A stretch of DNA of 60,679 nucleotides from Gammaproteobacteria bacterium (GCA_030431775.1 JAUIHW010000022.1:1-60679); one strand, 5' to 3'. Shown: positions 22,334 through 32,988, counted from the first letter of the stretch. Translations and numbers: made by a program. Notes: generated by a model from the letters alone, not told the origin.

Positions 22334-22483
22334 GGAGCCATACCCAAATCAACCAAGACCGTCTATTCCCGTCACAGCGAGGCTGCTATGGCTTTATCAG
22401 GCGGGCTGATCCGAACGGCGCGCATAGAGCGCAAGATGACAGTCAAAGAGGTTGCGACAGCGATAGAGAACGAGGACTGTTGA
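22334..22483 (+). pseudogene. truncated HipB-like XRE antitoxin fragment
   Basis: Frame 2 on the plus strand encodes KTVYSRHSEAAMALSGG followed by LIRTARIERKMTVKEVATAI and then a stop at 22481-22483. This matches the N-terminal half of the small XRE regulators that pair with HipA-type toxins. It stops inside the helix-turn-helix, and no in-frame ATG precedes the conserved part; the ATG at 22318 is in another frame. No hipA follows. I read it as the relic of a toxin-antitoxin locus. The call rests on recognition of the conserved segment. Confidence 0.6.
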
Positions 22484-22888
22484 GTTGCACTGAACATTGA
22501 CCCCGGGATTGCATTGACAGATAAGCCATTAAAAATGATTTAACACACCGAATTACTGAGTACTTTTCGAGTGAGTTGTGGTTCATCCTTGAATGCAAAT
22601 ATCGACAACAAATGGCTCAGTATTCGGTGCAATTAAACAGCGAACGGTCACCGCCACGGAGACCTTGATCATATTCCAATTAAAATTTGCCGAAAAGTTA
22701 ATGAGCCGCGGTTTTTCGATGATTCGTGTGCTCATTAAGAGCTCCCACCAAATTTAATGAGCTGTTGAAATTCGACCTGGCTCGAACTAAAAGCTTTTTT
22801 TCTAATGTGATTATTCTGTGAAGTCGGTGTGTCGGCGCAACACCGAGTTAACGTTCTACGTTATCACGGGATCTGTGGGAGTTGATGG
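22484..22888. other. 405-nt A+T-rich non-coding stretch with inverted repeats
   Basis: No gene was found. It holds an imperfect inverted repeat (22539-22560 with 22616-22637), three TTAATGAGC words in mixed orientation (about 22698, 22731 and 22757) and a CGGTGT/ACACCG stem (22826-22846), which may end the leftward parDE transcript. It looks like degraded accessory DNA. Confidence 0.5.
22539..22637. repeat. imperfect 22-bp inverted repeat with 55-nt spacer
   Basis: CACCGAATTACTGAG (22546-22560) pairs with CTCAGTATTCGGTG (22616-22629) apart from one bulged T. Pairing continues outward through TTTAA on both sides. The left end ATTTAAC fits an attC-like RYYYAAC word, but the right end lacks the obligatory GTT, so an integron site is not supported. 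A small folded element or MITE relic is likelier. Confidence 0.4.
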
Positions 22889-23185
22889 CTAGCCGTCAAA
22901 GTAGTCAATAACATCTGCGTGCTTGTGCGGAATACCGATAATATCAATGAAGTCTTCATTGATGATGTAGAACACGACGTGAGAACCCTGAGGAAAGCTG
23001 TAATAGCCCCTGACTACGTCGGCGCGATGCTTACCCATCCGAGGGTTTATTGCCAGAGTGTTGAAGCGCGCATCCAGCTCGCGCAGGTATTTGTCACGTT
23101 GCGTTCTACCCCATTGCTCAAGCGTATACTGTCCAATAGACGTTAGGTCTTCCACAGCTCTTGGGGTCAGCCGATAACGTCGCAC
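22889..23185 (-). CDS. parE: ParE/RelE-family toxin
   Basis: 98 residues with the ParE fold signature: YRLTPRAVEDLTSIGQYT at the N-terminus, LREL and NPRMGKHRADV in the middle, and SHVVFYIINEDFIDIIGIPH at the end. ParE toxins poison DNA gyrase, while RelE relatives cut mRNA; the sequence favours ParE. It starts 4 nt after the antitoxin stop, so the two are co-translated. Intact at this level. Confidence 0.9.
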   Translation of the reverse strand: MRRYRLTPRAVEDLTSIGQYTLEQWGRTQRDKYLRELDARFNTLAINPRMGKHRADVVRGYYSFPQGSHVVFYIINEDFIDIIGIPHKHADVIDYFDG

Positions 23186-23189
23186 TATT

Positions 23190-23435
23190 TTATACGCTAT
23201 CCAGGTTTGAAATCACTTTATCAATAGAATAGTCATCAACAAATTCACCGTTGCGTGCCTGCATTGCCCCTTCAGCTAAATGCGCTCGCAATGCATTGAG
23301 CTTGCTTTGCCGTTCTTCCATATGACGGAGTGCGTCACGCACGACTTCGCTGGCAGATCCGTAACGACCGCTTGCGATTTCATTCTTAATGAACACCTCC
23401 CAATGTTCGCCGAGGCTTAAACTAGTTGTGGCCAT
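23190..23435 (-). CDS. parD: ParD-family antitoxin
   Basis: 81 residues. An N-terminal ribbon-helix-helix (TTSLSLGEHWEVFIKNEI then GRYGSASEVVRDALRHMEE) is followed by a flexible C-terminus that wraps the toxin. It neutralises ParE and represses its own operon. It is the first gene of a two-gene operon, with a dyad operator immediately upstream. Confidence 0.9.
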   Translation of the reverse strand: MATTSLSLGEHWEVFIKNEIASGRYGSASEVVRDALRHMEERQSKLNALRAHLAEGAMQARNGEFVDDYSIDKVISNLDSV

Positions 23436-23449
23436 GGTTCCAACTCCGA

Positions 23450-23476
23450 ATATTCATAAATAACAAATATGAATAT
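23450..23476 (-). promoter_or_regulatory. parDE operator: perfect 9-bp inverted repeat
   Basis: ATATTCATA (23450-23458) and TATGAATAT (23468-23476) form a perfect dyad with a 9-nt spacer, 14-41 nt upstream of the parD start, where the promoter should lie. Dyads here are typical autoregulatory sites for ribbon-helix-helix antitoxins. Confidence 0.6.
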
Positions 23477-23547
23477 ATCGCATCTTCGTCAAAAGGCAAC
23501 CCTTTTTAGGTTCAGTCGCCTCATCCGTGCATAAGCGGGCGTTAAGC

Positions 23548-24347
23548 GGTTCTGTCGCGAGCTTTATCCAGGCTCATAAATGGTAGCTGTCGGATACAAC
23601 TATCCTGTTAGAGCCAAGATGTAAAACTGTTGCCAGGCTGACAAAGAACTCTTGTTTTGATCCTTCTTCAACATACGCCAGAGTTCTATTCCAGCCAAGG
23701 TGGCGCGCGCTGACCAGAAGGGTTTGAAACCCAACATGGGTTGAATTCGACGTTTGATGAAGCGATGGTCTTGCTCCACAATGTTGTTCAAATACTTGCA
23801 TTGGCGAATTTTGATGCGCTTGTTTTGGTCACGATTGTACTGCTTAATCGCTGCCGTACTGGCACCACTTTTATCGATATTGATCAGGCTGGGTTTCCCA
23901 TTGGACCCAATCGCCTTGGTTAAGAATCGCTTTGCAGCACTCTTATGTCGTTTGACAGTCAGCAGGAAGTCAATGGTTTACCTTGTTTATCGACGGCACG
24001 ATAGAGATATTTCCATTGACCTTTTATTTTGATATAGCTCTCGTCCATCCTCCAGCGCGAGCCAGTTCGTTTCTTATTTTTACGAAACGTTTTTTTCGAT
24101 GCGCGGAGCGTAGTGAACCACCCGGCGTTGGATCGTGCTGTGGTCAACTGTGTAGCCGCGTTCCTCCATGAGTTCTTCCAAATCACGGTAGCTCAGCGAA
24201 TATGCCACGTACCAGCGCACACATTGTAGGATGATATCCTGTTGGTGATGGCGGCCTTTGAAGCTGATCATACTTTGTCCGAGAAGCTCATTGTTGACTT
24301 GAAAGTATAGTTCAGCGCGATGAGTCGATCAGATTCGCGACAAAACC
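23548..24347 (-). mobile_element. IS6-family-type insertion sequence, 800 bp
   Basis: GGTTCTGTCGCGA (23548-23560) is matched by TCGCGACAAAACC (24335-24347), giving 13-bp terminal inverted repeats with 12 identities. The interval is 800 bp, the usual IS6 size, and contains one IS6-like transposase on the minus strand. The flanking octamers (CGTTAAGC on the left, CTCTGGAT on the right) differ, so there is no target duplication; this suggests recombination or deletion after insertion. Confidence 0.75.
23600..24271 (-). pseudogene. IS6-family transposase with two frameshifts
   Basis: Read through two single-base slips, the minus strand gives one complete IS6 transposase of about 224 residues. 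The N-terminus has FKGRHHQQDIILQCVRWYV and the helix-turn-helix region; the catalytic domain shows WRMDESYIKIKGQW, INIDKSG and NNIVEQDHRFIKRR, which carry the expected D, D and E. The first slip is an extra A in a seven-A run (about 24086-24092). The second is a missing T near 23969, where ACTTCCTG should read ACTTTCCTG. Both are homopolymer changes, so either the element is dead or the assembly contains errors. Confidence 0.8.
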
Positions 24348-24654
24348 CTCTGGATGCACTGGGCTTCGTAACGGAATTTGCGAGTGGCGGAGAACTGGAG
24401 CCAGACGGTTCTCTATAGCATCGCCCGCAGACGTTCAGCGTTTCACAGTAAGTGCCCTGGCGACAAAAGCCGTTGCCGCCAACCCAAATAATGCCATGCC
24501 CGCTGATAGCTGCTGCCGCATCAAGAGAGGGTACTCTGGAGCATAGGTTGGCTCGTCCTTCGGTGTACAAACCAAACCGTGGGATGAGTATGATCAGGAG
24601 CTGTTCAAACTCTACCAATACCAGAAAAATGCTGGAACAACGTACAGCCGAAGG
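24348..24654. other. 307-nt stretch without a recognised gene
   Basis: Nothing firm is visible. A plus-strand frame without a start codon (24547-24702) encodes WDEYDQELFKLYQYQKNAG, protein-like in composition and possibly the tail of a gene cut by the IS insertion, but I do not recognise it. The minus-strand open frame here runs through the IS end and is not credible as a gene. Confidence 0.3.
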
Positions 24655-25551
24655 TTATGTTTCTTCAAACCTTTTGGTAAGCCACTCGATAAATACCGTT
24701 GACCTTGCTGTAAGCTGTTGTGTGGGTGGAGTCACGATAAAATACGATTGTGATGCTCGGTGCTTTGAACCTTTGAACACGCGAACCAGCCGGCCAGCAG
24801 CCAGGTCATCTGCCACTTCCAGCCGGTCTGCCAATACAACTCCGAGACCCAGGCGCGCAGCCTGTATCGCGAGTAGGCTGCTCGACAAATAAAGGTGTCT
24901 ACTCACTGCTGACAGGTCGACATCCATTGATTTGGACCAGCGCTGCCATTCCTCGCCATGATCATCAGACAACAGAGAACAATTGGCCAAATCCTTCGGC
25001 TTACTCAGAGCATGCTTTAATCCATTCAAATACGACGGACTGCAGACCGGAAAAAAATCGTAGTGCACCAGCTGTCTCAGTCGATCACGCGGGACAGTGG
25101 GTTCACCATAGCAAATTGCAACATCAATATTCGCTGGCAGCAGGTCCTGGAATTTCTCTATTATTTCAAATTGAAGATCGATATGAGGGAACACTTTCCA
25201 GAAGTCCGACACCGCACTCAGCAGCCAATTGCCCAAAGCCGACGCCGTGCTCGCTACTGTTAACTCACCCTCAAGATGACCCGGGTTCAGGTTGGTCGCT
25301 TCCTGGGCAATGCGATCAAAACTGTCACGGAGCACTGGAAGCAAACGCCTACCTGCAGCCGTCAGCCGCAAACTCCGCCCTCTGCGCTCAAACAGCTCAG
25401 TACCCAGATGCGCTTCCAGTGTTTTTATTTGCTGGCTGACTGCGCCCTGCGTAACACCCAGCTCCATTGCAGCCTGCCCCATATTCAAATGCCGGGCAGC
25501 CGCCTCAAAACTTCGAAGCCCATTCAAAGGCATCTCACGCCGACTCAACAT
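24655..25551 (-). CDS. LysR-family transcriptional regulator (GcvA-like)
   Basis: 298 residues. The N-terminal winged helix-turn-helix has LNGLRSFEAAARHLNMGQAAMEL then VTQGAVSQQIKTLEAHLG, followed by a two-lobe substrate-binding effector domain beginning near residue 90 (GELTVASTASALGNWLL). It is divergent from the YjiH-type transporter and amidohydrolase genes, which it probably controls. A T-N11-A dyad lies just upstream of its start. The effector is unknown. Confidence 0.9.
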   Translation of the reverse strand: MLSRREMPLNGLRSFEAAARHLNMGQAAMELGVTQGAVSQQIKTLEAHLGTELFERRGRSLRLTAAGRRLLPVLRDSFDRIAQEATNLNPGHLEGELTVASTASALGNWLLSAVSDFWKVFPHIDLQFEIIEKFQDLLPANIDVAICYGEPTVPRDRLRQLVHYDFFPVCSPSYLNGLKHALSKPKDLANCSLLSDDHGEEWQRWSKSMDVDLSAVSRHLYLSSSLLAIQAARLGLGVVLADRLEVADDLAAGRLVRVFKGSKHRASQSYFIVTPPTQQLTARSTVFIEWLTKRFEET

Positions 25552-25568
25552 TTTCTTACCCTTTAAAA

Positions 25569-25583
25569 ATTAGAAAAACTAAT
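25569..25583. promoter_or_regulatory. LysR-type T-N11-A operator candidate
   Basis: ATTAGAAAAACTAAT is a perfect 5-bp dyad with a 5-nt centre and fits the T-N11-A rule of LysR-type binding sites. It lies 18 nt before the LysR start and upstream of the divergent transport genes, where autoregulation and activation would both be possible. Confidence 0.5.
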
Positions 25584-25622
25584 CAATAGATTTAGTTTAA
25601 TTCGTTTGTTATTGGTAATTGT

Positions 25623-25802
25623 ATGATATTCAATACCGACATCACCAAATTTCACGGCCATGCAGAATATGGCGAGCGGCAGGATATCGGTTTACCCACA
25701 GGCATTGGTGCAGCGCTTACAATGTGGCTAGAAACGTTCTTGATTCAGGGCATTACGCTGCGCGCATGGCACATAAACCGCGAGCGCGTCCTGTCCCATT
25801 GA
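25623..25802 (+). CDS. small open frame, 59 aa, unknown
   Basis: ATG 25623 opens a 59-codon frame encoding MIFNTDITKFHGHAEYGERQ and a more hydrophobic second half with LTMWLETFLIQGITLRAW. The composition is protein-like, but no good ribosome site was seen and I do not recognise the family. It lies between the LysR operator and the YjiH-type gene, whose start follows 14 nt after its stop. It could be a leader peptide, a real small protein, or chance. Confidence 0.35.
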   Translation: MIFNTDITKFHGHAEYGERQDIGLPTGIGAALTMWLETFLIQGITLRAWHINRERVLSH

Positions 25803-25816
25803 AAACCACTGGAAAT

Positions 25817-27199
25817 ATGGACACTCTTGATCCAGATAACACCGACGAGGGTTCACCAGGCTACGCCAGGATACTTGCGTACACCAAATTCATAAGCTGC
25901 TCATTGATTGGGGTGTTATTGTTTCTGATTCCCGTCTACTACGAAGGATCAGGCACCATAGTACTGGGCATAATCGCCAAGTTTCTGCAAAACCAGATTG
26001 GTGAAATGATGGCGTACTTCACCATACCTGTTTTCGTTATCGGGGCCATTCTCTCCGCTATTTACAATCTCACACCCAGATCTTTTGCAATCAGGCTGCC
26101 AGGTGCAAAGCAACTCATCGCACCACACTGGGTCTGGTCGGCGCTGGCCCTCGGTGGTGGTGTGTTTTCATCGCTCACATTTCTGGGGGTTGGACCTGAG
26201 TGGATTACCAGCCAGCAAACTGGAGTCACCGCCTACGTTGACGTAGCGGGTATCATTTTTCTGCTCATCGGCCTGGGGTGTCTGTTATTACCTTTTCTAA
26301 CCGACTATGGTTTACTCGAGTTCACGGGCACCTTGCTGAGACGCGTGTTTCAGGCGCTGTTCAATCTTCCCGGCCGCGCCATTGTCGACACACTGGCATC
26401 CTGGGTCGGCTCGAGTAGTATCGCGGTCATCATGACCGGGCGGCAATACGAAAGAGGTTATTATTCGGCGCGTGAGTCTGCTGTTATCTGCACCAACTTC
26501 TCCGTAGTTTCCATTCCGTTCGTGGTTTTTATTGCTCAGATTGCAGGTATAGAAGACTATTTTTTTCAGTTGTACAGTAGCATGGTCTTCGTATGCATTG
26601 TCTGTGCCCTGTTAACACCGAGATTACCCCCACTATGCTGGTTGAGTGATGAGTATTTTCCAGCCGTTGGCAAGCGCCTCAAAGAGGAGGCCCAAAGCGG
26701 CACATCGAACTTCGATTGGGCTTTACGTGAAGCGCTAAGGGTGGCTGGAAAATCCGATCCGCCCTGGGTCGCGGTTAGGAAAGGCTTCATCGCGATGCTC
26801 GATATTTTTTTCATCATGATGCCGGCCGCCATGACCATAGAGTTCTTGACTCTGACTTTGTTTCACCACACCTCTTTTTTTCAGATTGTGAGTTTGCCGT
26901 TCGTATTTCTACTGGAACTGTTGCAGATCCCCGAGGCGGCAGCAACTGCTCCCGGGCTTATCGTTGGCCTGTTTGATCAATTTGTGCCGGCCATTATTGC
27001 TTCAGAAATAGAGTCACCAATTCCGAGCTTTGTACTCGCCGGGCTGTCGGTCACCCAATTAATCTTCTTCGCAGAAACTGCAATTTTGATCAAGCGCTCG
27101 GCAATACCGCTAACAACCGGTAATTTGATCGCCATATTCTTTATTCGAACGATGATCGCCTTGCCAATACTTGCCGTTATCGCTCATGTATTGTTTTAA
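25817..27199 (+). CDS. YjiH-type membrane protein with nucleoside-recognition (Gate) domains
   Basis: 460 residues from ATG 25817. Upstream in-frame codons give a non-membrane, low-quality sequence and were excluded. About ten hydrophobic helices follow a short acidic cytoplasmic start. Conserved-looking stretches include SSSIAVIMTGRQYERGYYSARESAVICTNF (beginning near residue 195) and TIEFLTLTLF. The Gate fold is shared with spore-maturation and nucleoside-transport proteins; the solute is unknown. The amidohydrolase gene follows 41 nt later, suggesting uptake of a substrate that the partner hydrolyses. Confidence 0.8.
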   Translation: MDTLDPDNTDEGSPGYARILAYTKFISCSLIGVLLFLIPVYYEGSGTIVLGIIAKFLQNQIGEMMAYFTIPVFVIGAILSAIYNLTPRSFAIRLPGAKQLIAPHWVWSALALGGGVFSSLTFLGVGPEWITSQQTGVTAYVDVAGIIFLLIGLGCLLLPFLTDYGLLEFTGTLLRRVFQALFNLPGRAIVDTLASWVGSSSIAVIMTGRQYERGYYSARESAVICTNFSVVSIPFVVFIAQIAGIEDYFFQLYSSMVFVCIVCALLTPRLPPLCWLSDEYFPAVGKRLKEEAQSGTSNFDWALREALRVAGKSDPPWVAVRKGFIAMLDIFFIMMPAAMTIEFLTLTLFHHTSFFQIVSLPFVFLLELLQIPEAAATAPGLIVGLFDQFVPAIIASEIESPIPSFVLAGLSVTQLIFFAETAILIKRSAIPLTTGNLIAIFFIRTMIALPILAVIAHVLF

Positions 27200-27240
27200 G
27201 TCGGCTCACAATTATCACTATAAATTTGGATAAATTCGCC

Positions 27241-28980
27241 ATGCACGCAATACGCCACATAAATCTCATCCTGCTGGGCCTGTGCCTGCTCGCCACGAAA
27301 GCTGGCGGTGAAACTGTTCGCGCACATTTCGCCGACAGTGTATACGTTAACGGCAACATCTATATCGGCAACGTTAAAAACCCCTGGGTGTCGCAACTGG
27401 CCGTGCGCGACGGGCTTTACAGCTACGTCGGGGAAGACGCCAGCGCACTGGTCGGGCCAAAAACCGTGGTATACGACCTGGACGAGCTGATGGCGATCCC
27501 GGGAATCATCGATGGCCATACGCATATTGGGCTGGTGGCCCTGTCAAACACGTTGGTGGAAATGGAAGTAGCATCCACAAAGCAGGAATTGCTGTCGGCT
27601 GTTCGCAAACTGGTCCACGACAACGCTGACAGGAAGGTGATTATCGGCGGCTATTGGGCTAATGATATATTTGGCGAGCAAGGCCCGCACAAAAAGCTTC
27701 TGGACGCCATCGAACCTGACCGACCGGTCATTCTGTATGATGAACTGACACACTCTGTATGGGCCAATTCCATAGCCCTGAGTCAGGCCGGCGTCACCCG
27801 CGACACTCCGGACGTAGTGCCCGGTTTTTCGTTTTATCAAAAAGATGAGCATGGCGAACCTAGCGGCTGGATAACCGAGTCAGCGGCCTCGCTGTTCATC
27901 AACAACTTTCAGAGTGTTACGCCGCAGGTTGTAGACGCCATGCTTGAGTACATGAACTATTTCAAAAGCATGGGCGTTACCACAGTGCTGGATGCCGGCA
28001 ATTTCGGACTGGATAATGAGGTGTTTGCAGCTATATCCAGGCTGGACCAGGCTGGCAAATTACCGGTTCGCTATCACGGAGCTTACACGCTTTTCACGCC
28101 GCAGGCGCTGCCCACCGCGGTACAGCGTCTGCAAGCGCTGGCGGACAGATACAATTCCGACAATGTTCGCATAGACACCCTGAAGGTGTTTTACGACGGC
28201 GTGGTAGACACGCGCACGGCTGCAATGCTGGCGGACTACCACGACACCCCGGGAAACAGTGGTGAGATTCTGCTTTCCCGAGAGAACATTCACGGCCTGA
28301 TTCTGGAACTGGACGAGGCAGGCTTTAATCTTCACGTGCACGTCGTGGGGGATCGCGCGACCAAAACCCTGCTGGACGCAATCGAAGATGCGCACCGGTC
28401 ACTGCAGCGCGAACCTTCCATTCGAATCACCCTCTGTCATGTGGAGTTTGTAGAAGACCCGGACTTTGCACGCTTCAAGGACCTGGCCGTTGTCGCCAAT
28501 TTCACGCCGCACTGGGCGGTCGGCGGAGACCTGTCATGGTACGAGGCCGGCATCGGTGAACTTGCGTTTGATATGCAGCGTGCTCAGCCGCTGCTGAGTG
28601 ATGGGGCCGTCGTATCCTTCTCAAGCGACAACACCACCGAGTCCGAATGGAAGTCTGATCGCGGTAATTCCAATCCTTACGTTGGCATGCAGGTTGGGCA
28701 CACCCGCCAGGATGTCGGCATGGGCGAAGACGCGCCTATCCTGCCACCGGTGAGTGAACGCCTGCAAATGGATGATCTGATTAATGGTTACACCTCGGGC
28801 GGCGCCTATCAGCTGGGTCGTTCAGATATTGGCAGCATCAGCGTTGGCAAGCGTGCGGACCTGGTTGTCCTGAATCAGAACCTGTTCAGCGTTGATGCTT
28901 ACGAGATTCATAAAACCCAACCGATTGCAGTGATTATGGATGGCCAGATAGTCGAGGGCTCCTTACCCCTGAGCGAGTAA
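27241..28980 (+). CDS. exported amidohydrolase (YtcJ / amidohydrolase_3 type)
   Basis: 579 residues from ATG 27241, giving a signal peptide (HINLILLGLCLLATKAGG). The metal-binding HTH of IDGHTHIGL lies near residue 99 and the barrel contains LKVFYDGVVDTRTAAM, FNLHVHVVGD and CHVEFV. The C-terminal beta part ends in GSISVGKRADLVVLNQN, typical of the family. It hydrolyses an amide or related bond with a metal centre; the substrate is unknown. It is probably co-transcribed with the upstream membrane protein. Confidence 0.88.
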   Translation: MHAIRHINLILLGLCLLATKAGGETVRAHFADSVYVNGNIYIGNVKNPWVSQLAVRDGLYSYVGEDASALVGPKTVVYDLDELMAIPGIIDGHTHIGLVALSNTLVEMEVASTKQELLSAVRKLVHDNADRKVIIGGYWANDIFGEQGPHKKLLDAIEPDRPVILYDELTHSVWANSIALSQAGVTRDTPDVVPGFSFYQKDEHGEPSGWITESAASLFINNFQSVTPQVVDAMLEYMNYFKSMGVTTVLDAGNFGLDNEVFAAISRLDQAGKLPVRYHGAYTLFTPQALPTAVQRLQALADRYNSDNVRIDTLKVFYDGVVDTRTAAMLADYHDTPGNSGEILLSRENIHGLILELDEAGFNLHVHVVGDRATKTLLDAIEDAHRSLQREPSIRITLCHVEFVEDPDFARFKDLAVVANFTPHWAVGGDLSWYEAGIGELAFDMQRAQPLLSDGAVVSFSSDNTTESEWKSDRGNSNPYVGMQVGHTRQDVGMGEDAPILPPVSERLQMDDLINGYTSGGAYQLGRSDIGSISVGKRADLVVLNQNLFSVDAYEIHKTQPIAVIMDGQIVEGSLPLSE

Positions 28981-29125
28981 ATTGTGCGCATCTCTTCAGC
29001 AGAATATTGCGGAGAAGCCATCGGTTTTTCCAGCGACATGGCCCCGGTGGCTGCAGAAATCTTGATCGTCTTGGCCCCGTGTTTTATCTGCTAGCGTGTT
29101 GCTATTATGACCTCATAAACGCGCG

Positions 29126-31081
<1,956 letters not shown>

Positions 31082-31195
31082 GGGCTATTTCCGGTGTTCC
31101 TGGCAGCACTTTATAGCGCCCGTTCTAATGCTTTGTCATGTCCTTACAGGTAGTATTACATTCCGCTTTAAAACTTGAAACCTGAGGTTTACTCC

Positions 31196-32482
31196 ATGCG
31201 CAGCGTGCTACTGTTTTTATGCTTTTGTTCCACCGCTACCCTGGCTGGCGAAGTGATGCAGGGGGTACCACCGGAGCGCAGCAGCCAGGTTACCTTCGCT
31301 AACTACCGCGAGCAGCCTTTCAACCGCTGGGCTTTTCGCAATATCGGTGCGTTTTTTAATGTCTTGCAAATTGCCCGGGATGGCAGGATTGACGAGTTTC
31401 GCACGGCACCCGCACGCCAGGCTGAGACCATCGCACAGCTTGAAGTAGAACTTGGCGATGGTAGCCGCCGCAGCGTCGCAAAAATTCTGGAAAACAATGA
31501 TACCGACGGCTTTCTCGTGCTGCGTGGCGAGCGCATTTTGTACGAGCAATATTTTCACGACTTCAAACGTCAAAACCGCCACATCTGGTTTTCCATGACC
31601 AAGTCACTGGTCAGTACCGCCGCAGGCATTCTGGTGGCTGAGGGGAAACTGGCCCTGGACAAATCCCCGGCAGACTACATTCCTGAACTCAAGGGCAGTG
31701 GCTTTGAGCGGGTGACTGTGCAAAACGTGCTCGACCACGACTCGGCCATTTTATTCAAGGAAAACTATACGGACCCTGATTCCGAGTTTTTTCAGTACTA
31801 CGCCCCCGCCCTGAATATGGCTTATTTACCGGGTGCGCGTGACCTGCAGCCAGACAAAGCCAGGATATATGGGGTACACGATTTTCTGCAGCATTTTGTC
31901 AGAGCCGATAGCGAACTGGAGCCGGGCGCTGCCTTTGACTATAACTCCACCAATGCCGATGTGCTCGGCTGGCTGGTGGCGCGGCTTTCCGGCATGCCGC
32001 TGGAGCAGTTTCTGGAGGAGAAAATCTGGGCCAAACTGCACACTGAGCACGATGCGGCCATCGCCGCCGACCGAGCCTATATGGCCGTCGCCACCGGTGG
32101 TATGAACTCCAGCCTGCGCGATGCTGCTCGTTTCGGGCAACTGATGCTACAACGCGGCAAATACGCTGGGCAACAGATTATTCCGAGTGCCTGGGTGGAT
32201 GCCAGCCTGAACATTGACGAACGCCTGCGCGCTAATATGCGTAACAACCCCAAGTACCAGAATGAGCCCTGGGAGGCTTACCGCAATATGTGGTGGGTAC
32301 TGGATTCAGCCAAGGGCGAATACGCCGCGGTGGGCATTCATGGCCAGGTGATTTACATCAATCGTGCCGCCAATATGGTTGCCGCCTGGTTTTCAAGTCA
32401 GGGCAAGGCCAGCGCGGCCAACAACCCGCAGTTCAGAGCAAAGATGCTTGCTACCCGGGCGATTGCGGCAACGTATGAGTGA
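31196..32482 (+). CDS. exported serine hydrolase, class C beta-lactamase family
   Basis: 428 residues from ATG 31196, where the signal peptide begins (VLLFLCFCSTATLA). SMTK in WFSMTKSLVSTAAG is the catalytic S-x-x-K, YNS in FDYNSTNADVLGW the second motif and HGQ near the end the third. The sequence between them follows the esterase/6-aminohexanoate-dimer-hydrolase branch rather than true beta-lactamases. Substrate unknown. It resembles either half of the double-domain protein at 14407-16692 in fold only. Confidence 0.88.
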   Translation: MRSVLLFLCFCSTATLAGEVMQGVPPERSSQVTFANYREQPFNRWAFRNIGAFFNVLQIARDGRIDEFRTAPARQAETIAQLEVELGDGSRRSVAKILENNDTDGFLVLRGERILYEQYFHDFKRQNRHIWFSMTKSLVSTAAGILVAEGKLALDKSPADYIPELKGSGFERVTVQNVLDHDSAILFKENYTDPDSEFFQYYAPALNMAYLPGARDLQPDKARIYGVHDFLQHFVRADSELEPGAAFDYNSTNADVLGWLVARLSGMPLEQFLEEKIWAKLHTEHDAAIAADRAYMAVATGGMNSSLRDAARFGQLMLQRGKYAGQQIIPSAWVDASLNIDERLRANMRNNPKYQNEPWEAYRNMWWVLDSAKGEYAAVGIHGQVIYINRAANMVAAWFSSQGKASAANNPQFRAKMLATRAIAATYE

Positions 32483-32535
32483 TTAATCGGGGCTAACACG
32501 TCGTTCTTAGAGCCAGGTGTGTGCCCCCACCAGCA

Positions 32536-32988
32536 CTACCGTTCCTCAATACTCATTCCAACCGACATACGGCCATCGTTCAACACATTCGCGCGCAGGC
32601 CAGCCTTGTGCAGAAAGGCTTTGACGACGGCCTGCTTCGGCATATCTTCGGTGGCCAGCAATTCGCCTATACCAGCGCAGGGTTCGCACAATTCCACCCC
32701 AATAAAACGCACGTCACCTATCTGGAATTCCTTGCCTTCCAATGCATTTAAATCCACCCCCTGGGTAATTACCGTGCGGCGCAGATCACTCTCGTGCAGC
32801 TCGCGCTGGTGCTCCGCGTTGAATGCCGCGACCTTTTCAGCTTCGATAAAAGTCACATTTTGCCCGGGCCACTGGCTTTTGCCAAAGTTCCGGTCTCCGA
32901 CAATGCCTTTTCCGGCCACCAGCTCCACCTGCTCAACAGACTTCACCGGCGCTTTGTGTTCTGCCGCAATGTAGATGGATTTGATCAT
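32536..32988 (-). CDS. MOSC-domain protein
   Basis: 150 residues from the ATG at 32988; longer in-frame starts would run through the neighbouring divergent gene. IKSIYIAAEHKAPVKSVEQV, GIVGDRNFGKSQWPGQNVTF and the conserved-Cys segment GVELCEPCAGIGEL define a MOSC domain. MOSC proteins handle molybdenum-cofactor sulfur and related reduction chemistry. This is a stand-alone small version whose substrate is unknown. It is divergent from the DUF1330 gene. Confidence 0.88.
   Translation of the reverse strand: MIKSIYIAAEHKAPVKSVEQVELVAGKGIVGDRNFGKSQWPGQNVTFIEAEKVAAFNAEHQRELHESDLRRTVITQGVDLNALEGKEFQIGDVRFIGVELCEPCAGIGELLATEDMPKQAVVKAFLHKAGLRANVLNDGRMSVGMSIEER

Noticed and set aside
23525-23547. Possible integron attC end (GCGGGCGTTAAGC) just left of the IS
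   Set aside because: The right-hand GTTRRRY word fits, but no RYYYAAC partner lies within attC distance and no integrase or cassette array is present.
24268-24618. 116-residue minus-strand open frame across the IS right end
   Set aside because: It runs through the insertion-sequence terminus, so it cannot be an original gene, and no family was recognised.
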